DNA of 19,465 bases from positions 1 to 19,465 of the forward strand of contig DAHVOF010000056.1 in NCBI GenBank assembly GCA_027318945.1, given 5' to 3'. The translations under genes were made by a program, and so were the position numbers. Within the stretch, counting starts at the first letter, position 1, and the number at the start of each line of letters is the position of its first letter. Positions 15,513 through 19,465 of the stretch are shown in pieces. The notes under the pieces are model-generated. The model was not told the origin of the DNA and made no database searches. It saw nothing but the letters and a program-made list of their open reading frames with translations. Origin of the DNA: Actinomycetota bacterium (GTDB lineage Bacteria; Actinomycetota; Acidimicrobiia; Acidimicrobiales; Acidimicrobiaceae).

Positions 15513-16334
15513 ATGGGAAACAAGAAACACCAGGATGCACAACCCGAACACGACGCGAAACCAGGCAGAACAGTAAACGCGGTTGTCAATGCAATGGAAG
15601 TGCTGCGGGTACTGGGCCGCGCTGGAAAGCCGGTGGGAGTCCACGCAATTTCATCACAGATGGGACTAGCAGTGAGTACAGTGCACAGGCTCCTCACATC
15701 TCTGGTAGACCAGGAATTCGTGGTGCAGGTTCCCGAAACCTCCGAGTACACACTTGGAAGAGGACTGCTGGAACTCCTGGGGGATATGGTCCGACAGTTT
15801 GATATGCGCCGAAGCCTGAGGCCGGCGATGGAACGGCTTAATGAGTCAACCCGGGAAACGGTGCACCTAGCTGTAGCCGTTCATTCTCAAATCATCGATG
15901 TCGAGGTCCTTGACAGCCCGCAGTCTATTGGTGTTCGCCACGACATTGGATCGTTGCTGCCCATTCATGCCACCTCGGTCGGCAAGATCTTCCTTGCTTT
16001 TTCTCCACAGTTTCAATCGATGCTTTCGGCAGGGGAGCTTGTGCTTTCAAGATTCACTCCTAACACGATCACCGAACCGAATGAGTTGTTCGAGGAGATC
16101 GAAAAAATTGCTCGACAGGGTTATTCGCTGAACCTAGCCGGGCGCAACGAGCAGACCGCGGGTGCGGCAGTACCCATATTCGGGTTCAACGGCGAACTTG
16201 TGGCGGCCCTGGGAGTAAGCGGACCCATCACACGATATCCGACCATTGAACATCTGGAAAATCTCGCCCAAGAGATAATTGCGGAAGTTAGAACCTACTC
16301 GATACCGCAGAGGTTGAATCTCTTCGCTCAGTAG
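15513..16334 (+). CDS. IclR-family transcriptional regulator
   Basis: A 273-residue IclR-type regulator. An N-terminal winged helix-turn-helix spans about residues 20-85 (VNAVVNAMEVLRVLG; helices GVHAISSQMGLAVSTVHRLLTSLVDQEFV; wing YTLGRGLLELL). The effector-binding domain fills about 90-270, with ETVHLAVAV, the conserved LPIHATSVGKIFLAF, QGYSLNLAGRNEQTAGAAVPIFGFNGELVAALGVSGP. Members bind short palindromes as dimers or tetramers and respond to a pathway metabolite. It is last in the hyu operon, 69 bases after the DUF35 gene, with a modest CTGGAG ribosome site. It is the only regulator in the window, so it is the prime candidate for the shared GGAACA-N-TGTTCC sites at both operon promoters. 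If so, it would be controlled by its own operator at 8280-8292. Confidence 0.93.
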   Translation: MGNKKHQDAQPEHDAKPGRTVNAVVNAMEVLRVLGRAGKPVGVHAISSQMGLAVSTVHRLLTSLVDQEFVVQVPETSEYTLGRGLLELLGDMVRQFDMRRSLRPAMERLNESTRETVHLAVAVHSQIIDVEVLDSPQSIGVRHDIGSLLPIHATSVGKIFLAFSPQFQSMLSAGELVLSRFTPNTITEPNELFEEIEKIARQGYSLNLAGRNEQTAGAAVPIFGFNGELVAALGVSGPITRYPTIEHLENLAQEIIAEVRTYSIPQRLNLFAQ

Positions 16335-16342
16335 CTGACAAA

Positions 16343-16374
16343 GATCACCGCAGAGAATCTGCTTTGCGGTGATC
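16343..16374 (+). terminator. 10-bp hairpin at the end of the hyu-iclR operon
   Basis: GATCACCGCA (16343-16352) and TGCGGTGATC (16365-16374) are perfectly complementary around a 12-base loop, beginning nine bases after the iclR stop. An inner alternative stem GCAGA-GAA-TCTGC competes with it. No T-run follows, so it may act as an mRNA 3' barrier or a factor-dependent terminator. It is well placed to end the operon. Confidence 0.5.
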
Positions 16375-16539
16375 AGACCGCCAGCGTAAATACCCATTGC
16401 GGATTCAACCACCGGTAAATACCGCTCCTTAAGCTTTCCTACGGCGACGTTCATAGATAAGGTGTAACCGGCGCTGGTAGACTGAACCGCACGACATCGA
16501 GCTGTCACTAGATCCATTTAAACGGAAAGGAAGATAGCA

Positions 16540-17451
16540 ATGGCCGATCGCCAACGCTCGTCTCGCCATTTTCTCGGCTCGTGGGCAATCGTAATAGCTC
16601 TGTTCATTGTTGGGAGCGCTTTGCTCATTCTGCTCGACACCCAATACAGGAACACCCCGGTCAGACAAGCTGTTGCAGGACCCCTGCGCGCCGTGATCAT
16701 CCTGATCGTCGGCTCAGTCATCGCTAGAGTCGTCGAGACAAAACTACTGGCCAGATCGATGACCTCGCTGCCACCAAGGCAGAGAACGATCGCAAGCTTC
16801 GCAATAAGACTGCTCCTCTATCTAGGTATCACGCTGGCTGTCTTTGCTGGGCTGGGCATCGGGCTATCGAGCTTTTTGTTCGGTGGTGCTTTTTTGACTG
16901 TTGTGCTGGGACTTGCCGGCCAAAGCATGCTGTCAAACCTGTTCGGGGGGGTCTGGTTAGTACTGTTCCAGCCATTCCAAGTAAGCGACTCCGTCAGCTT
17001 CGTTACATGGCAATACCCACTGCTCATGCCGTCTTACCCCCACGAAACTCTGAAACCGACGTACTCCGGACGGGTGACAGATATCAACCTCATGTACACC
17101 ACCATTATCACGGACGAAGGCGAGCGGCTCGTGCTCCCGAACGGCATCCTCGCGCAAGCAGCGATAATAAACCGCAGCCGTTCGGGCGCAAAAAAGATTA
17201 CAGTGCGCTTCGATGCACCGATCCAACTCGACCCCAAAGATCTCAAATCTCGCCTCTTGGCTGATCTGGGAAGCTGGGACCGTCCTCCAACCATGGAGCT
17301 GACGGATATAAGCCTGGCAAACTACGCTGGGCGGGTCACCGTATGGAGCCACGAAAACGAGGAGCGGGTACGCGACAGGATCCTCCAGTCCACATGGAGG
17401 GTGATTTATGAACTTGGCGCCAACCGGGATCAGCCGAGCGACACTAAGTGA
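16540..17451 (+). CDS. MscS-family mechanosensitive ion channel
   Basis: A 303-residue small-conductance mechanosensitive channel family protein. It has four hydrophobic segments: about 10-32, 45-65, 85-108 and the pore-lining segment about 112-148. The last contains the family hallmark GLAGQSMLSNLFGGVWLVLFQPFQVSD, split by the usual Gly-rich kink. A soluble beta domain follows, with YSGRVTDINLMYTTIITDEGERLVLPNGILAQAAIINRS, matching the MscS 'G.V..I....T.i...dg..v.iPN' pattern. An insertion (about 155-175, WQYPLLMPSYPHE) lengthens the first beta-domain loop. The start has AAAGGAAG about six bases upstream. It lies 205 bases after the iclR gene, behind a hairpin, and is convergent with dnaB, so it is probably a separate unit. 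It would release ions under osmotic downshock; a transport role in the pathway is not supported. Confidence 0.88.
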   Translation: MADRQRSSRHFLGSWAIVIALFIVGSALLILLDTQYRNTPVRQAVAGPLRAVIILIVGSVIARVVETKLLARSMTSLPPRQRTIASFAIRLLLYLGITLAVFAGLGIGLSSFLFGGAFLTVVLGLAGQSMLSNLFGGVWLVLFQPFQVSDSVSFVTWQYPLLMPSYPHETLKPTYSGRVTDINLMYTTIITDEGERLVLPNGILAQAAIINRSRSGAKKITVRFDAPIQLDPKDLKSRLLADLGSWDRPPTMELTDISLANYAGRVTVWSHENEERVRDRILQSTWRVIYELGANRDQPSDTK

Positions 17452-17476
17452 AACTCCAGCCTGTGCCGGCCACTAG

Positions 17477-19300
17477 CTAGTGCTGCGCCATATTGACGAA
17501 TTTGGTGAACGAGTCAAGAAATGCAAGATGTGCAATGCCTGTTGGTCCCGAGCGGTGCTTAGCCACAAGGATCTCAGCCGTACCTCGATCCGGAGATTCG
17601 TTGTTATAGATCTCGTCCCGGTAGATGAACAGCACAACATCCGCGTCCTGCTCGAGTGAATTATGCGCCACCACGCCATTAGCGATGAAGTTGTGCACCT
17701 CGGGAACTGTAATATCGAAAACGGGTTCAAACCCGAACTGCTCTATCGATTTAACCGGCGCCCATTGCACCCTGGCACCCAAACGAAGCCGAGTGGGAGT
17801 CAGGAGCTGACCACCTTCGTGCAAGATCATTCCTGGTGAAACCGCGAGATCGGTCCCAGGTTGCAGCTCCTCTATGGCAACCCAGCCACCTTTGGTCAAA
17901 AATCTGTGATTTCCGCTCGCCCTCAAGCTCCGATCGCCAAGATCAAGGATGAATGTCTCTTTGACACCAGAGCAGAACGCGTGCGAAAGCCTTGAAGCCA
18001 CAAACCGACCACTTAAGTCCACTCCGACCACTTTCGCGCCAAGGACATTTTCATTGGCCAGATCCCCAATGCACGCAGTAGAGCCGTCCTCCATCAGAAT
18101 CTGCGTTTCATAACTCAAGCACCCTGATTCCCTGAGATCGGAAAGTGCCGGCCGCTTGTCCGCCCTCATCTCAAGATTCCGGGAAAGCTGGGAAAGAGCT
18201 AAAACTGGTACATCAAGTTCTCTTGCAAGAATCTTGAGTCCTCTGGAGATCTCCGACACCTCGACCTGACGGGACTCGGCACCGATGCGACCTGACATCA
18301 GCTGAAGATAATCAACCACGACGAGGCCAAGGCCATCCCGTGCCTTGAGCCTCCGTGACTTCGCCCTAATGTCCATGACGTTTATGTTTGGATTGTCATC
18401 AATATAAATTGGGGCATCAGCAAGCCGCCCGATCGCGTGGGAGATCTTTTCCCAATCCTTCTCGAGAAGCTTTCCATTGCGCATCCGGGTTGAATCGATC
18501 TGAGCCTCTGCTGAAAGAAGCCTCTGTACAAGCTCCTTGCGGCTCATCTCGAGTGAGAAAAGCAGTACCGGAACCTTCTGGCGCATAGCAACGCTGGCGG
18601 AGACCCCAAGCGCGAACGCGGTCTTTCCCATTCCCGGCCGCGCGCCTACGATAACCAGGTTCGAAGCGTGAAGACCCGAAAGGATGTTATCGAGATCAGT
18701 AAAACCCGTCGGGATTCCCGTTACAGCCTCGGATCTTGCATAAAGAGCCTCTAAGTCGTCGAGTGCATTTCCAAGGACCTCTTTGATGTGGGCCATGGTC
18801 TCGCTCTGCCGCTTCTGAGCGACATCAAATATGAGTGCCTCAGCCCAATCGATCACTTCGACGACATCGTCCGGAACCTCATAAGCCCTTTCCGCAATCT
18901 CATTGGCAGCCCTGATCAACCTTCTCAGGAGCGAGTATTCGACTACGATCTCTGCGTAGCTAAAGGCATTGCCAATTGCGGGAGTGTCGGCTTGAAGCTT
19001 AAGAAGCTCCGCGACCCCCCCAACCTCTTCGAGGAGGCTTCGCCTTTTGAGCTCCTCAGCGATAGTCACCGTGTCGGCAGGATCACCTTTCGCAAATGCC
19101 GACGTAAGCGCTTCAAAGATGTGCTGATGCGATGGTTTGTAAAAATCTACAGACTGGCAGATTTCGATTGCATCGGCAATCGCGTCTTTTGACAGAAGCA
19201 TGGCGCCGAGAAGTGACTCCTCCGCCTCAAGATTGTGGGGCGTGGCTCGCTGAAACACTTCCTTGGTTTTCCGTGTCGACCTGCCTGGAGTCTGAGTCAT
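17477..19300 (-). CDS. dnaB: Replicative DNA helicase DnaB with in-frame intein
   Basis: This is the hexameric helicase that unwinds DNA at the replication fork. The precursor is 607 residues; removing the intein (residues 394-547) leaves 453, the normal DnaB length. The N-terminal domain (about 18-125, PHNLEAEESLLGAML) and RecA-like C-terminal domain (about 190 onward) are intact. Walker A is GARPGMGKTA (219-228), Walker B is LVVVDYLQL (326-334), and SQLSRNLEMR carries the sensor region. After the intein the frame resumes with SLEQDADVVLFIYRDEIY and the arginine-finger region KHRSGPTG. The ATG at 19300 lies just downstream of a terminator-like hairpin and 100 bases from the rplI stop, the usual L9-DnaB gene order. 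The ribosome site is weak (GGATTGG region). Confidence 0.95.
   Translation of the reverse strand: MTQTPGRSTRKTKEVFQRATPHNLEAEESLLGAMLLSKDAIADAIEICQSVDFYKPSHQHIFEALTSAFAKGDPADTVTIAEELKRRSLLEEVGGVAELLKLQADTPAIGNAFSYAEIVVEYSLLRRLIRAANEIAERAYEVPDDVVEVIDWAEALIFDVAQKRQSETMAHIKEVLGNALDDLEALYARSEAVTGIPTGFTDLDNILSGLHASNLVIVGARPGMGKTAFALGVSASVAMRQKVPVLLFSLEMSRKELVQRLLSAEAQIDSTRMRNGKLLEKDWEKISHAIGRLADAPIYIDDNPNINVMDIRAKSRRLKARDGLGLVVVDYLQLMSGRIGAESRQVEVSEISRGLKILARELDVPVLALSQLSRNLEMRADKRPALSDLRESGCLSYETQILMEDGSTACIGDLANENVLGAKVVGVDLSGRFVASRLSHAFCSGVKETFILDLGDRSLRASGNHRFLTKGGWVAIEELQPGTDLAVSPGMILHEGGQLLTPTRLRLGARVQWAPVKSIEQFGFEPVFDITVPEVHNFIANGVVAHNSLEQDADVVLFIYRDEIYNNESPDRGTAEILVAKHRSGPTGIAHLAFLDSFTKFVNMAQH
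17660..18121 (-). other. DnaB mini-intein (154 residues, no homing endonuclease)
   Basis: The intein starts at Cys394 (block A: CLSYETQILMEDGS) and ends with the His546-Asn547 pair, followed by Ser548 as the +1 extein nucleophile. Block B is SGNHRFLT with His465; block F is VFDITVPEVHNFIANGVVAHN in part, with Asp529 and His536. All residues needed for standard class 1 splicing are therefore present. At 154 residues there is no room for a LAGLIDADG or HNH endonuclease, so it is a natural mini-intein that can splice but not home. The insertion point, RESG/SLEQDAD, is the site used by the cyanobacterial Ssp DnaB intein. The host DnaB cannot be functional without splicing, since the insert splits the ATPase domain. 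Confidence 0.93.
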
Positions 19301-19310
19301 CTGCCAATCC

Positions 19311-19351
19311 GAATAGAAAGGGGCCGACCTATCATATTCGATAGGAGCCCC
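19311..19351 (-). terminator. Terminator or attenuator between rplI and dnaB
   Basis: Read on the minus strand, GGGGC...GCCCC closes an outer stem and CCTATC/GATAGG an inner stem around the loop GAATAT, with a small asymmetric internal bulge. The stem is followed by TTTCTATT. This is a plausible intrinsic terminator for transcripts leaving rplI, ending 11 bases before the dnaB ATG, so it would act as an attenuator for dnaB. Confidence 0.6.
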
Positions 19352-19364
19352 TCATGAGATGAAT

Positions 19365-19394
19365 CTGCGCCAACCAACCCGATAGCTGGCGCAG
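19365..19394. terminator. 8-bp perfect hairpin after the rplI stop
   Basis: CTGCGCCA and TGGCGCAG form a perfect stem with a 14-base loop, six bases after the rplI stop. On the plus strand it is followed by TGATTTTT, which looks like a terminator for rightward transcripts. On the minus strand, the direction of rplI, there is no T-run. Its role in the rplI message may be 3'-end protection. Confidence 0.45.
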
Positions 19395-19400
19395 TGATTT

Positions 19401-19465
19401 TTACTCGATCCCCACGACTTGAACTTGAATAGTAGAAACAACGTCGTGATGAAGGCGGACCTGAA
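19401..19465 (-). CDS. rplI: 50S ribosomal protein L9, C-terminal end only
   Basis: The last 20 codons and TAA stop of a leftward gene are visible; the rest lies beyond the right edge. The residues end ...VRLHHDVVSTIQVQVVGIE, matching the C-terminus of L9, where the 'HxDV...V.V.V' strand closes the C-terminal rRNA-binding domain. Its position directly upstream of dnaB on the same strand is the conserved bacterial order (rpsF-ssb-rpsR-rplI-dnaB), which supports the call despite the short length. Confidence 0.85.
   Translation of the reverse strand, partial: QVRLHHDVVSTIQVQVVGIE

Overview
The window looks like a chromosomal segment of a moderately GC-rich actinobacterium, possibly class Acidimicrobiia. 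This is an inference from three things: frequent TTG/GTG starts, a Ser/Thr-rich linker after the lipobox of the binding protein (seen in many acidimicrobial lipoproteins), and the L9/DnaB chromosomal junction at the right end. No rRNA, tRNA, CRISPR array or transposase was found.

Layout. (i) 1-690, minus strand: 5' part of an L-asparaginase gene that runs off the left edge. (ii) 691-1681: about 1 kb with no convincing gene. (iii) 1682-6771, plus strand: a promoter with a 17-bp palindromic operator, then a NitT/TauT-type ABC importer (permease, ATPase, lipoprotein binding protein), an M24 'pita-bread' hydrolase lacking two metal-ligand aspartates, and an overlapping SDR dehydrogenase. (iv) 7241-7798: a single cupin protein flanked by two gaps of roughly 450-500 bp. 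(v) 8251-16334, plus strand: a near-consensus promoter overlapped by a second copy of the operator core, then HyuA, HyuB with a C-terminal zinc domain resembling the acetone carboxylase gamma subunit, a class III CoA-transferase, a thiolase-fold protein whose nucleophilic Cys is replaced by Gly, its DUF35 OB-fold partner, and an IclR-family regulator. (vi) 16540-17451: an MscS-family channel. (vii) 17477-19465, minus strand: dnaB carrying a 154-residue mini-intein, preceded by a terminator-like hairpin and the last 20 codons of rplI.

How it may work. Regions iii to v read as one catabolic regulon. The two main promoters share a GGAACA-N-TGTTCC palindrome and the only local regulator is the IclR protein at the end of the second operon. 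The simplest reading is uptake by the ABC importer, hydrolysis and/or oxidation by M24 and SDR, ATP-dependent activation by HyuA/HyuB-gamma (ketone carboxylation, or hydrolysis of a lactam/hydantoin), CoA transfer by the CaiB/BaiF enzyme, and C-C bond chemistry by the thiolase-like/DUF35 pair. The substrate cannot be read from sequence. The most notable points are the shared operator, the HyuB-gamma fusion, the loss of canonical catalytic residues in both the M24 and thiolase-fold members, and the mini-intein in dnaB.
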